From contig CALXWJ010000037.1 in NCBI GenBank assembly GCA_944392335.1, positions 40,751 through 104,750 of the forward strand: DNA of 64,000 nt. Direction: 5' to 3'. The position numbers were made by a program, and so were the translations under genes. The notes beneath the pieces were generated by a model that made no database searches, was not told the origin of the DNA, and worked only from the letters and a program-made list of their open reading frames with translations. The number at the start of each line of letters is the position of its first letter. Within the stretch, counting starts at the first letter, position 1. The stretch comes from an uncultured Clostridia bacterium. Lineage in GTDB: Bacteria > Bacillota > Clostridia > UBA1381. Shown here piece by piece: positions 46,373-56,719 of this stretch.

Positions 46373-49300
46373 ATGAAAAAATTAATATCAATATTGTTGG
46401 CTCTGTCCATGATTTTTACGACCTGTTCCATTGCATTCTCGCAAAATGCAACAGATGATTATACCGTTGCGTGGATCGGAGGATCATTTACGGAGGGTAC
46501 GGCGGGAGAAAGTTTTGTTGCTCGTGTAGATGAATGGATGGACCAGACGCATTATGCCGGCGCTGAGACTGTAAATACTGTCAATGCGGGAGCCGGCGGT
46601 ACAACATCCTATTATGGACGTGTAAGGCTTGAGCGAGAGGTATTGAATCATAATCCTGATCTGGTATTTATAGAATTTGCAGGAAATGACAGTACTAATT
46701 TGGATCAATCACTTACCATGTATGGTATGGAAAGTATGATACGAACAATTATCGCAAATAATGAGAATACAAAAATCGCGATTTTGTTCAGACCCGAATG
46801 GAATGAAAATACAAAGGCTAAGAAATATCATCAATATATAGCTGATTATTACGGAATACCTATTATAGACGCTTCTGACGCCTGTGGAGAAACACCTGAC
46901 CCGGGAATGGTATCTGAAGACGGTGTACATCCGAATGCGGCCGGATATGCGGCAATTGCAGAGGCAATAGAGGAATGGTTAAGCGAAAATAGCATACCGT
47001 ATCCAATCGCAAAGGTAAATCCGATCATGACAAATTATAAGCCGGCAGTAAACGTGTATAAAGACGCTTCGGAAATATTCAACGCGGCCGATACCGTAAA
47101 CAACGGCTGGGAATTGGATGAAAACGGTTCTATGGTTTCCAATAACGAAGGGGACACTATTACCTTTAAAATAAAAGGAAATACCCTTGCACTTATAAGC
47201 GGCGCTTTGGGTTATGATACCGATATGGCAGGCAGGATCACAATTTCCGATGCGCTCGATGCGGAGCTTGCGGAAGAATACGGAGTCAATGAATTAATAA
47301 TAGAAGAAGACAATTTGTATAATATACCGCGTGATATATTCAAAGCGCTTACATTGGGCGACGGTGAACATATCGTAAAGATAGAAAATGTTTCAGGTTT
47401 TGATTTGAATATAAGATATGTCGTTGTTGATGGTGTTGCTTATGGTGAAAAGGAAAGCATTGATGAAGTAAACAATACGGTTGTAATAGACGATATGAAT
47501 GAAATGAGAAATGTGCAGGATTATAACGGTCTGCACAGTCCGACGCCTCAGGGCGGTGTTATCACAAGTCCTGACGGAGGATGGACCATAGCAACAGGAG
47601 ATGGTTTAAATCCGAATAATTCTACGGGTCAAGCGGCTATAATCTATGATTTAAGCTTTTTCGGAACAAAGCATTTTACATATACCGTTCCCGAAGATAA
47701 CTCCTTTGGATCGGCACATGCAAGGGTTTTAGCGCTTGTAGGTGAAACACCGCTTGAAATGGCAGATAATGACTGGGTAGACCTTAATCCGGATCAATAT
47801 GTATCGTTTACTGCGATAGATGAAAACGGAGCTGAAACACCGCTTGATCAATTGAACTTTGTAGAATATGTTTCGATAGACGGATGGGTATATATTAATT
47901 ACCGTACATCATCTATACCTGCCGGTACAAAAGAATTAAGAGTAACAGTTAACAGTTCGCCTGAGGCTCAAACAGTTCATCTTAACAGGATAGAATACAG
48001 CTACGGAATCCCTGAGATAGAGTCGGTTTATGTTGAAACTGTAAATTCAATGTTTGAAGGAGAAACAGCATCGGCTAAATTGATGGGTAATATGAGTAAC
48101 GGCGCTGTGGCAGACTTGTCTGATTACTCACCGATGTATTACACAACGGATTCGGATATCATAACAATTGATTCGGTTACCGGAGAAATAAGCGCCGAAA
48201 GCCCGGGTGAAGCCACAATTTACGCACAGGTGCTTATCGGAGATAAGATGTTTGAAGCACAGGCTAACGTAAGGGTTTACATGGCAACCGGAATCGATGA
48301 GGCATATTTTGAAGTGCCAAAAACAAATTATACGGTCGGAACAGGCGGAAAAATTGATTTTGTGACAGTTATAGACGGAATGCCGAGCATTGACGCGTTT
48401 AATGTTTCATATGAATCCAGCGATCCCGATGTTGTTACAATAGATGATGACGGTAATTTCACGGCAGTTTCGGAAGGTACGGCCGTTATAACACCGCAGG
48501 CACAGGCATTGCCGAATGAATTTGAACCGATAACGATCACCGTTCATAAGTCAAATACCGTTGTTGTAGATATTCAGGACGATATAGATTCCGGAAAGCT
48601 TGACAGTGATTTCATAAATGATATGGATAATATGGGAGGACATAAGCACGGTACCGAGCTTTTCGCATGGACATATTACGGAGCGTTTATTTTCGGCACT
48701 GATTACTACACCCATTGTTCAGGCACACCGGGTGACGCTATGAATGTGGGGTACATATACAAAGTCGATGAGGGACTGGAAAAGGTAACCGGCGATTTCG
48801 CAACATGGAGCCCCGGTGACTTGGAAAAACGTACACAAATCGCGTATCTTGTAGATGATACCTTAACATTTACAGATGAAGCCTATCCGGATGTTGAAAT
48901 GACACTGGGAGATGAAAGACTCTCTTCCTATGGTGTGAGACACGCGATAACCGATACGGCAGAAAACGGTGCGTCTAAGTTAAGAAGTGACTGGATTGAT
49001 GGAGGGGATATCACATGGACTCAGCACACTTATGAAAATCCGTCAGTATTTTCCGGTGAGAACACAAATATTCCGGAAGGCGCAAAATATGTCGTTGTAT
49101 TCATTAACAGCGGATTGCTTGAAGACGGAACCGAGGGTATTAATCCGATGTTTATCCATTACGGCGGAGTAGAATTTACATATGAAAAGAAGATCGCAGC
49201 GGCAGAGCTGACAGCTGACGGCAGGTTTGCGGTAACATATAATGCCGATGTCGAAAATCCCGCGCTTACGGTTAAGCTCAACGGTTCTGAGGTGCCGGCA

Positions 49301-49762
49301 GAATATATATATGACGCGCAGACATATACATCATATATTGATGTTAACGTACAAAACGGAGATACGCTGACTGTTACGGTTGAAGGAGTAGGCGAGATAA
49401 CAAAAACAATAGAAGATGAAAGGGAACAAATAGAAAGCATTGTTGTTTTGGATTCATTCGGATATGAAATAGAGGAGCTCCCGTTTGACGAAACAAATGT
49501 GACGGTAAAAGCAAGTGTTAAAAACACAGACGAGGATATAATAAACTTCTATGTGGGATTATATAACGGCGACGAGCTTGTACAGGTTGAAATGGTAAGC
49601 GCGGCAGTGTCGGAAAGAGCCGCAAGCGTTGAGATACCAATGGCATTTGATACGCCTATTTCAGACGGAAATGTCCTGAAGGTATTCTGCTGGAAGGACA
49701 ATATGGAACCTTTGGCAAATTATGCAAATTATCAGGATATATTTGAAACCGGTGATTTTTAA
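46373..49762 (+). CDS. Secreted SGNH hydrolase (probable carbohydrate esterase) with Ig-like domains
   Basis: ATG 46373 follows AAAAGGAGAG; the signal peptide ends near IAFSQ; 1129 residues. The catalytic domain (~30-210) has the SGNH blocks: nucleophile S38 in GGSFTEG, N105 in EFAGND, and D183/H186 in DGVHPNAAGY. Residues ~215-385 look like a jelly-roll sugar-binding domain, ~385-545 a further beta domain, ~546-725 two Big_2 domains, ~726-1020 a beta region with HGTELFAWTYYG, and the last ~100 the shared C-terminal domain (VGLYNGDELVQVEMV, then VFCWKDNMEPL). Deacetylation of a plant or mucin polysaccharide is the likely role, supporting the beta-helix enzymes on either side. Confidence 0.85.
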   Translation: MKKLISILLALSMIFTTCSIAFSQNATDDYTVAWIGGSFTEGTAGESFVARVDEWMDQTHYAGAETVNTVNAGAGGTTSYYGRVRLEREVLNHNPDLVFIEFAGNDSTNLDQSLTMYGMESMIRTIIANNENTKIAILFRPEWNENTKAKKYHQYIADYYGIPIIDASDACGETPDPGMVSEDGVHPNAAGYAAIAEAIEEWLSENSIPYPIAKVNPIMTNYKPAVNVYKDASEIFNAADTVNNGWELDENGSMVSNNEGDTITFKIKGNTLALISGALGYDTDMAGRITISDALDAELAEEYGVNELIIEEDNLYNIPRDIFKALTLGDGEHIVKIENVSGFDLNIRYVVVDGVAYGEKESIDEVNNTVVIDDMNEMRNVQDYNGLHSPTPQGGVITSPDGGWTIATGDGLNPNNSTGQAAIIYDLSFFGTKHFTYTVPEDNSFGSAHARVLALVGETPLEMADNDWVDLNPDQYVSFTAIDENGAETPLDQLNFVEYVSIDGWVYINYRTSSIPAGTKELRVTVNSSPEAQTVHLNRIEYSYGIPEIESVYVETVNSMFEGETASAKLMGNMSNGAVADLSDYSPMYYTTDSDIITIDSVTGEISAESPGEATIYAQVLIGDKMFEAQANVRVYMATGIDEAYFEVPKTNYTVGTGGKIDFVTVIDGMPSIDAFNVSYESSDPDVVTIDDDGNFTAVSEGTAVITPQAQALPNEFEPITITVHKSNTVVVDIQDDIDSGKLDSDFINDMDNMGGHKHGTELFAWTYYGAFIFGTDYYTHCSGTPGDAMNVGYIYKVDEGLEKVTGDFATWSPGDLEKRTQIAYLVDDTLTFTDEAYPDVEMTLGDERLSSYGVRHAITDTAENGASKLRSDWIDGGDITWTQHTYENPSVFSGENTNIPEGAKYVVVFINSGLLEDGTEGINPMFIHYGGVEFTYEKKIAAAELTADGRFAVTYNADVENPALTVKLNGSEVPAEYIYDAQTYTSYIDVNVQNGDTLTVTVEGVGEITKTIEDEREQIESIVVLDSFGYEIEELPFDETNVTVKASVKNTDEDIINFYVGLYNGDELVQVEMVSAAVSERAASVEIPMAFDTPISDGNVLKVFCWKDNMEPLANYANYQDIFETGDF

Positions 49763-49800
49763 AAATATTTAGAAAAAGAATGAAAAAAATGCTTGTATGT

Positions 49801-49838
49801 GAGCGAAAAGATATCTTTTCGCTCCCGGCTTTTGCCGG
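49801..49838. terminator. Perfect 24-base palindrome followed by a second hairpin
   Basis: 49801-49824 is a perfect self-complementary palindrome (arms GAGCGAAAAGAT and ATCTTTTCGCTC), directly followed by CCGGC-TTTT-GCCGG (49825-49838). No T run follows, so it may be a terminator-like, mRNA-processing or protein-binding element. It lies 38 bases after the esterase stop and 30 before the next start. Confidence 0.5.
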
Positions 49839-49867
49839 TATGCTTTAATAAAGAGAGGGATGAGCAA

Positions 49868-52800
49868 ATGAGAAGATTTTTATGCATATTAATCAGTTTG
49901 ATAACGGTTTTATCGGGCGGAATTAATGCTGTTGCGGACAGAAATGAAGACAGGGTCAACAATTCGCAGCAGGATAGTGTTGTATCAGAAGAAAAAAGCA
50001 TTCCGGAATTTGCCGATAATATAAAAGAAAAGCTTTCGGGCTATATTATTTTAAAAACAGGAAGTAATATTGTATTTGAAAACGGGCTGGGAAAAGAAAT
50101 TGATGTCGAGCCTTATTATAAAAATGAAAATGTGTTTATACCCGCCGCAGTATGTGCCGAATTTTTCGGTAAAGAAGCGGTATACGACAAAGAAACGGGA
50201 AATGTTTCAATAGACGATGAAATTATCCATCCATCGGATGTGAGTGAAATCGTTTCGGACAGAACAATGATCGTTCCCGACAAATTGGCGCAGTACCTGG
50301 AATGTGATGTAGTATTTAACAATAACGAAATAGTAATACTGGGAAAAAATGACTTAGAAGATGATGTTGTCGATGAAATAGTAAAGACACTTAGAGATAA
50401 ATTTTATGTTGTAAATGATACGACTGTTACCGGCGACGGAAGCTTTGAAAATCCTTTCGGAGGACTTGAAGCTGCCGTTGCGGGAATAAGACAGATAACA
50501 CAAAGCGGAATGACGAGTGATATTACCGTTTATTTAAGAGGCGGCATGTATTATTTAGAAAATTCCCTTACATTTACTCCTGAGGATTCGGGAAAAAACG
50601 GATATACTATAACCTACAAAAGCTATCCCGGGGAACAGGCGGAAATTACCGCGTCCCATGAAATAACAAATTGGAGAGAATATACCAACGGAATATATGT
50701 AGCATCGGTAGATCCTGCAACTGAAATAAACGCTTTGTTTGAAAATGACAGCTATGCGGTAAAGGCAAGATATCCCAATATCGGAGACGGGGAATTCAGA
50801 GATTATTATTTAACTTCCGATGGATATAATACCAATAACCAAGCGCAGTTTTATTTCGCGCAGGGGGATATCCCGTATTTAAATGATACCACAGGTTTGC
50901 AGACCGCATTCTTCGGCGGCGGAGAAGAAGGTATTTTTAACTGGGTTTTTGAAATTGCAAACTCACAAATCGATTATCGTGAGCACACGATAACTCTATC
51001 CCGTGTGCCCCGTTATGTTATGGGAAAGGGATCAAGATACTACCTGCAGGGATGTCTTGAATTTCTGGATACGGAGGGCGAGTTCTGGTATGATGCTGTA
51101 AATAAGCAGATTTATTATAAACCGTATAATGATGATATAGAAAATCAGACAATTTCTTACGGAACGGTAATATCGCCTATCGCGGTTACAGGTACAGAGA
51201 ATAATCCGGTTGAAAATTTGATTTTTGAGGATTTAAAAATAGGAAAATCAAATTCCGCGACAGAATCCAATGAGGGTATTCCTATGTCAAATCAATTCAT
51301 AAACGCAAGAAATTGTAAAATAATAAATTCCGAGATTCTGATGACCGGAGGAACGGCAATAGGGATAAGAGACTGCAATAATATCGAAATAAGCGGAAAT
51401 TATATACATGACGTCGGAGGGACGGGAGTGGAAATTTCCGATAACAACGCAAACGGAGTAATAAAATACGGCGGTAATCTTGTAACCAATAATTACATAT
51501 ATAATGTCGGAAATATTGTCCGTCATTCATCAGGAATATCCGTCGGTAATTCGGACCGAAATACAATAACATATAACAGGATCGATAAATCAACAAGATT
51601 CGGTATAAATTACGGTACGGGATTTATTGCAAAATCAAGGATCGGACAAACGATCAACGGTGTTTTGGTCGATGAATTGAATCAGTTTGATTTTATGAAT
51701 GCCAAGGAAAATCACATTGCCTTTAATGATATATCAAATTGTATGGAGGATACGCAAGACGGCGGACCTATTTATACATGGGAAGCCGGCAAGGATAATC
51801 TGATTGAAAATAATCATATCCATGATTCCAATATACATTTTTCCATTGGATACGGTATCTATAATGACGACCAATCATCATATGAAACCTACAGCAAGAA
51901 TATCATAGACAATCTTCAGCATGAGGGCAACGGCCAGTTGAGTGCAGCCATAATTACCAAAGGTGTTGCAAATAAGCTTATAAATAACTTTATGATAGAC
52001 ACCAACCCGCAATTGGGCGCATATTCAACCGAAACAAAATTAAATGACCCTCACGACAGAATGGAATATATCAGAAACATAACATTCAGATCCGGTGACC
52101 AGCTCCACGGTCAGTGGCTGTGGTATGATGACAGATTCAAGGTTTGTAACTATAATTTATACTTTACAGAGAGCGGAGAATATAAAATATATAACAATTA
52201 CAAAGCTGCAACGTATGATGAATGGAAAAAGATATACACCGATTACGGATATATGGACACAAACTCTATTGCCGGGGAGGATCCTAATTTTGTAGATGCT
52301 GATAACAGGGATTTCAGATTGCGTTACGATTCACCTGCATATAAGCTGGGGATAGAGGATATTGATGAGAAAAACATCGGTTTGGAGGAAGATTTTAAAT
52401 TTGCCGATCCTGAGGAAGAAATAAATAAGATATATCTTGAAACCGACACGGACGGATTGAGTGCAAATGTTCGTCTGAAATCGGGACAGAGTACAAATAT
52501 ATCGGTAAGCGCGAGAACACTGAGAGGATTTTATGCAAATCTTGATAATGCAAATATCACCTATGCTTCCGATAATGAGGACGTTGCAACAGTAGATGCA
52601 AACGGTGTTGTCAGAGCAAACAATTCCGGCATAGCTACAATTACAGTTACAGTTGATAAAAATGGTCAGTCAGTATCATCAGTATTATATATATTGGTAA
52701 ATGATGAATTAGAAAGTGTAAGTGCAGATGTTGTATCCGATGTTCTTGATATAGGAACAGAAACAGAGGTTGTAACAGTTGCCAACTCTTCTATGGGATA

Positions 52801-53803
52801 CGCTGTCCCGGTAAATGAATTTACATACACAAGCTCGAATACTAACGTTCTTACAGTAGATAGTGAAGGAAAAATCACAGCAGTAGGCGCAGGAAATGCG
52901 GTTGTTACAGTATCTGCTTCCTTTAAGGGCGTCACAAAATCCGCCCAGACATCAGTTAAGGTTGTAGACGGTGTTATAGATGTAATAACGCTTTCTGCAG
53001 AAAAAACCGACGCTATACTTATCGGCGAAGAGGTACAGTTAAATGGTGAGGCAACCTTGAGTAACGGAAATAAAGCAAATATGGATGAGGTCACCGTTAC
53101 ATATGAATCCGCTGATGATTCAATTGTGTCAGTAGATGAAAACGGAATTATGACCGGTATGGGAGAAGGAAGAACGGTAATAACCGTTTACATGGAAAAG
53201 GATGGATACAGAAAGAGTACACAGATAAATGTTTCGGCATTCAACGAATATTCGGGAACTCTTGCAGAAGGATTTGAAGAGATCAACTTCGGCAATTCAC
53301 ATGGATATGCTGATTTCAGAGAGGACGGAACCATCTTTATGCGTGCTACAGGTCAGGATTTCTTCGGAAAGGCCGATGACGGTTACTGGCTCTACAAGAA
53401 GATGCAGGGCGATGAAGATATGAGCATAGAGGCAACCTTGGAGTCTGTATATAATACCAGTACAAACGCGACGGTGGGAATTTCTATAAGAGAAACCGAT
53501 ACCCCTGAGTCGAAGCATGTTACGATAAGAATGACTACAGGCGGAGGACTGCTGGTTGTATGGCGTTCGGAAACAGGCGGCGACTGCGGATATCAGGGTA
53601 TAAATTCAAATGGATTCCCTGCAAAAGTTAAGCTGGAAAAAGACGGAAATACAGTTATTGCATATCTTGATACAGGCGACGGCTTTGAAGAAGTATACAG
53701 AATGGATATGCAGTTTGACGGTTACAGTGCAGGTGTATCGTTGTTTGCACAAAGTGATATTTCAACAGAAGCAGTAGTCAGCGGATTGGTTATAAATGAG
53801 TAG
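49868..53803 (+). CDS. Large secreted beta-helix enzyme with copper-amine-oxidase N-like and Ig-like domains
   Basis: ATG 49868 (AGAGAGGGA upstream) starts the signal peptide MRRFLCILISLITVLSG; 1311 residues. Residues ~55-160 resemble the Cu_amine_oxidN1 stalk domain (VFIPAAVCAEFFGKEAV, VSDRTMIVPDKLAQYL). Residues ~165-840 are the beta-helix catalytic part, closely organised like the 43834 enzyme (VYLRGGMYYLENSLTF, NALFENDSYAVKARYPN, DTEGEFWYDA, EDTQDGGPIYTWEAG). Residues ~852-1127 are three Big_2-type domains, and ~1130-1311 a concanavalin-like beta-sandwich (FREDGTIFMRATGQDFFG...SIRETDTPESK). It is the longest enzyme-like protein here. A non-covalent wall contact through the stalk domain is possible but unproven. 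Confidence 0.84.
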   Translation: MRRFLCILISLITVLSGGINAVADRNEDRVNNSQQDSVVSEEKSIPEFADNIKEKLSGYIILKTGSNIVFENGLGKEIDVEPYYKNENVFIPAAVCAEFFGKEAVYDKETGNVSIDDEIIHPSDVSEIVSDRTMIVPDKLAQYLECDVVFNNNEIVILGKNDLEDDVVDEIVKTLRDKFYVVNDTTVTGDGSFENPFGGLEAAVAGIRQITQSGMTSDITVYLRGGMYYLENSLTFTPEDSGKNGYTITYKSYPGEQAEITASHEITNWREYTNGIYVASVDPATEINALFENDSYAVKARYPNIGDGEFRDYYLTSDGYNTNNQAQFYFAQGDIPYLNDTTGLQTAFFGGGEEGIFNWVFEIANSQIDYREHTITLSRVPRYVMGKGSRYYLQGCLEFLDTEGEFWYDAVNKQIYYKPYNDDIENQTISYGTVISPIAVTGTENNPVENLIFEDLKIGKSNSATESNEGIPMSNQFINARNCKIINSEILMTGGTAIGIRDCNNIEISGNYIHDVGGTGVEISDNNANGVIKYGGNLVTNNYIYNVGNIVRHSSGISVGNSDRNTITYNRIDKSTRFGINYGTGFIAKSRIGQTINGVLVDELNQFDFMNAKENHIAFNDISNCMEDTQDGGPIYTWEAGKDNLIENNHIHDSNIHFSIGYGIYNDDQSSYETYSKNIIDNLQHEGNGQLSAAIITKGVANKLINNFMIDTNPQLGAYSTETKLNDPHDRMEYIRNITFRSGDQLHGQWLWYDDRFKVCNYNLYFTESGEYKIYNNYKAATYDEWKKIYTDYGYMDTNSIAGEDPNFVDADNRDFRLRYDSPAYKLGIEDIDEKNIGLEEDFKFADPEEEINKIYLETDTDGLSANVRLKSGQSTNISVSARTLRGFYANLDNANITYASDNEDVATVDANGVVRANNSGIATITVTVDKNGQSVSSVLYILVNDELESVSADVVSDVLDIGTETEVVTVANSSMGYAVPVNEFTYTSSNTNVLTVDSEGKITAVGAGNAVVTVSASFKGVTKSAQTSVKVVDGVIDVITLSAEKTDAILIGEEVQLNGEATLSNGNKANMDEVTVTYESADDSIVSVDENGIMTGMGEGRTVITVYMEKDGYRKSTQINVSAFNEYSGTLAEGFEEINFGNSHGYADFREDGTIFMRATGQDFFGKADDGYWLYKKMQGDEDMSIEATLESVYNTSTNATVGISIRETDTPESKHVTIRMTTGGGLLVVWRSETGGDCGYQGINSNGFPAKVKLEKDGNTVIAYLDTGDGFEEVYRMDMQFDGYSAGVSLFAQSDISTEAVVSGLVINE

Positions 53804-53813
53804 GAGGAGTAAG

Positions 53814-56672
53814 ATGAAAAAAGTAATTTCAACCTTTTTGAGTTTATCAATATTTTTCAGTTTGTTTATATCGGCGGCAAATGCCGCCGATGTAACGGAA
53901 ATTGATGATGCTCTTGCGGATACATCTAAAATGACGTCATTCAGCGATAATCTTATCTTTGAAACAAGGGATTCGCTCGGAAGCTATCAAAATCCCGAGT
54001 ATGTCACATCCAATGCGTCAGATACGATACAGATCATATATGAGCTTGAAAACCTGGCAAACTTTGAGGTAGTTACCCTTAATTACCGTAATACGGAAAA
54101 TATTACATTTTCAGTCAGTGATGAAATAGACGGTGAGTATTCTGAGATTTCAGATTATTCAAAGGATACTGTTGATCTTGGAAGCAGCTGGACACAAAAC
54201 ACATATTCCTCCGACGTTGAGGAAGGAATGAAATATTTTCAGATAACCATTGAGCAGGAAAGATCAAAGTACATAAGATTGGATAATGTCAGACTGCTGG
54301 CAGATTTTGATGTAGAGCTTATAGATTATTCATTTTATGATGAAAACGGAGAGATCGAAGGAGATGATATCTTCGCGGCTGTTGGATTACAGCTTGAATT
54401 TAATCAAAGGATCACCACGATCCCCGATTTGGTAGTCAGCGCAAAAAATGGTGAAAGCATTAATGTAAGCGGTACAGCGGCGGATACACAGGGCGATGTT
54501 ATTTTGTATGAATTTGAACCGCTGGGATTTGATGTATACACCTTTGAGGCAGAAGGAATAACGACAATACTCGGAAAAACCTATGATTTTTCACAAACGC
54601 TGGGTTATGAGGCCGTTAGTGATATTCCCGAAAATATCCATTTCGGAGATATATACACCGCGGATGGTTTTATAACAGATATAAAGGATTCCGCAGGAAC
54701 AAGCTATGGCAAACCGGATTATGTGCTTACCATCGATGATGAAGAAATAGTAAGTATCAGCGATGACAATCAATTATTGTTGAATAAAGCCGGAGAAACA
54801 TACATCCGTGCCGAATTTGAATTTAACGGACAAACCATAACAATAAGCAAAAAGATCGTTTTGTGCGATGCAAAAGACCTGAGTGTTGTACCCGAAAATA
54901 TAACATTGGAAGTAAATGAGACCGCGGAGCTTGTTATAAATGTTCTGCTTACCGACGATACCTTGGCGGTACCTGAAAATGTAAGTATTAAATCAAGCGA
55001 TGAAACAGTTGTATCGGTCAGCGCAAACACTCTCACCGCGGTCGGTGAAGGAAATGCTTTTATTAATATATCTGTGGACTATTACGGCAAAAATTTAAGC
55101 AAGGATATATCTGTGGGCGTAGGAAAAGAGCCGCTTGAGGCATTGGCTGAGGTGGAACTTAAAGCAAACAGAACGCAGTTATATGTAGGTGAAAGCATTT
55201 ATGCTGTTGCCGACGGACATTATAAGGATGGAAGCGAGGTTGACCTGTTCGCCGCACAAAAAAACTTTTATTCCGATAATGAGTCGGTCGCATCCGTTTC
55301 GGACGACGGCGAAATTACCGCGATAGCTGAAGGAACGGCTGATATTTATGCGATATATAATCTGGGCGGTGTTTCTGTCAGATCACAAACACTTACAATA
55401 ACGGTTTCGCCGGATACCGTTGATCGTGCCGATTTGATCATCCCGGCATTGTACATATATTCGGGAAATACGATAACACTGAATTCCAAGGCATATTCAA
55501 AAACCGGTGCTGCCATGGAAGACGTAACTGTTGAATATCATACATCAAACAGCTCTGTCGCTTCTGTTGCGGAAAATGAATTAACGGGCGTAGCTGAGGG
55601 TACGGCTGAGGTCTATGCGGTTGTAAGCGATGATACCGGCAGTGTTGAAACAAAAAGATATACAATCAATGTAAAGGCAAACAACGGTTCCTTTGATAAG
55701 CGGTTTGATGTTGGAGGCAACTGGGACAATACGTTCGACCATTCATCCGGACTTTATATATCTGATGAGGCAGGAATACTTACCAACGGTTCGGATATAA
55801 AAAATCAGCATGTAACATTTGAATTGCAGCAGGATGCAAACAGCATAAATATTATAGGAACATCATTGGGCGACAAGCATGACGATGATATGAGGATATA
55901 TGTCTCTTCGGACAATGAAGAATATACAAGGATTCCGGAGGACGAGCTGGAACTGCTGTTCCCTGATATAGGTGAAGGATGGTATCAAATAAATTATACT
56001 TATTCCGGACCTATGCTTGAAGGGGCAAGATATATAAAGATCGTACTGGACCGTCAAAGCGGTAATACGCAGGCTACAAGACTTCAGCAATTCCATGCGA
56101 CCTTCAATACAACACCTGAGGTTATAGGCTATACCCTCCTGACAGCGGACGGCATACCCGCAAAGACGCAAAACGCAAGATCAATTGCCGTAAGCTTTTC
56201 TCAAGCAATGGATTTGGATTCCTTCGCAGGCGTATCATTGACGGCAAATGGTGAGAATGTGAACTTTACCGGAAGCTATGAAAGCGGAATTTATACTCTT
56301 ACCTTCAGTGAGAGTCAGAATGTCGAATACAGGCTTACGATAACGGGAGCAGGAAACCAATACGGAACGGTAATGGATGATTATGAAGTGATAATAGAAC
56401 CAAGCAAGGACGATATTGTTATTTCAAATCAAAGCTTAAGTAACGGACAGGTAAGCGCGGCGATTGAAAACAACAGCGGCGAAACCATTAATGCATGTGT
56501 TATAAGTGCGGTTTATGATGCTGACGGAATAATGATTGGGATTGATATTAACGAAAATGTCGATATTTTAACCGGAGATAACAGCTATACTTCCGACGCT
56601 GTATTCGGAAGCGATGGGTCAAGTGCGAGAGTGTATGTATGGTCTGACATGCTTACCCCTTATGCATATTGA
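53814..56672 (+). CDS. Secreted Ig-like-repeat protein with two discoidin-like domains
   Basis: ATG 53814 is chosen because TAGGAGGAG lies just upstream; the frame also opens at 53796, overlapping the previous stop. 952 residues with signal peptide ending near SAANAAD. Residues ~30-165 and ~622-765 look like discoidin/F5-8-type sugar-binding beta-sandwiches (YIRLDNVRLLADF; GARYIKIVLDRQSGNTQATRLQQF). Between them lie about four Big_2 domains (YVGESIYAVADGHYKDGSEV, TAIAEGTADIYAIY). Residues ~765-865 are an SbsA-like Ig domain (VSFSQAMDLDSF), then the shared C-terminal domain ending VYVWSDMLTPYAY. No catalytic domain is seen; a binding or adhesin role is likely. It is translationally close to the preceding enzyme. 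Confidence 0.83.
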   Translation: MKKVISTFLSLSIFFSLFISAANAADVTEIDDALADTSKMTSFSDNLIFETRDSLGSYQNPEYVTSNASDTIQIIYELENLANFEVVTLNYRNTENITFSVSDEIDGEYSEISDYSKDTVDLGSSWTQNTYSSDVEEGMKYFQITIEQERSKYIRLDNVRLLADFDVELIDYSFYDENGEIEGDDIFAAVGLQLEFNQRITTIPDLVVSAKNGESINVSGTAADTQGDVILYEFEPLGFDVYTFEAEGITTILGKTYDFSQTLGYEAVSDIPENIHFGDIYTADGFITDIKDSAGTSYGKPDYVLTIDDEEIVSISDDNQLLLNKAGETYIRAEFEFNGQTITISKKIVLCDAKDLSVVPENITLEVNETAELVINVLLTDDTLAVPENVSIKSSDETVVSVSANTLTAVGEGNAFINISVDYYGKNLSKDISVGVGKEPLEALAEVELKANRTQLYVGESIYAVADGHYKDGSEVDLFAAQKNFYSDNESVASVSDDGEITAIAEGTADIYAIYNLGGVSVRSQTLTITVSPDTVDRADLIIPALYIYSGNTITLNSKAYSKTGAAMEDVTVEYHTSNSSVASVAENELTGVAEGTAEVYAVVSDDTGSVETKRYTINVKANNGSFDKRFDVGGNWDNTFDHSSGLYISDEAGILTNGSDIKNQHVTFELQQDANSINIIGTSLGDKHDDDMRIYVSSDNEEYTRIPEDELELLFPDIGEGWYQINYTYSGPMLEGARYIKIVLDRQSGNTQATRLQQFHATFNTTPEVIGYTLLTADGIPAKTQNARSIAVSFSQAMDLDSFAGVSLTANGENVNFTGSYESGIYTLTFSESQNVEYRLTITGAGNQYGTVMDDYEVIIEPSKDDIVISNQSLSNGQVSAAIENNSGETINACVISAVYDADGIMIGIDINENVDILTGDNSYTSDAVFGSDGSSARVYVWSDMLTPYAY

Positions 56673-56719
56673 TAAAAACGGTAAAATACCGGTATCTATT
56701 AAAAAATTGGAGTATTCTT

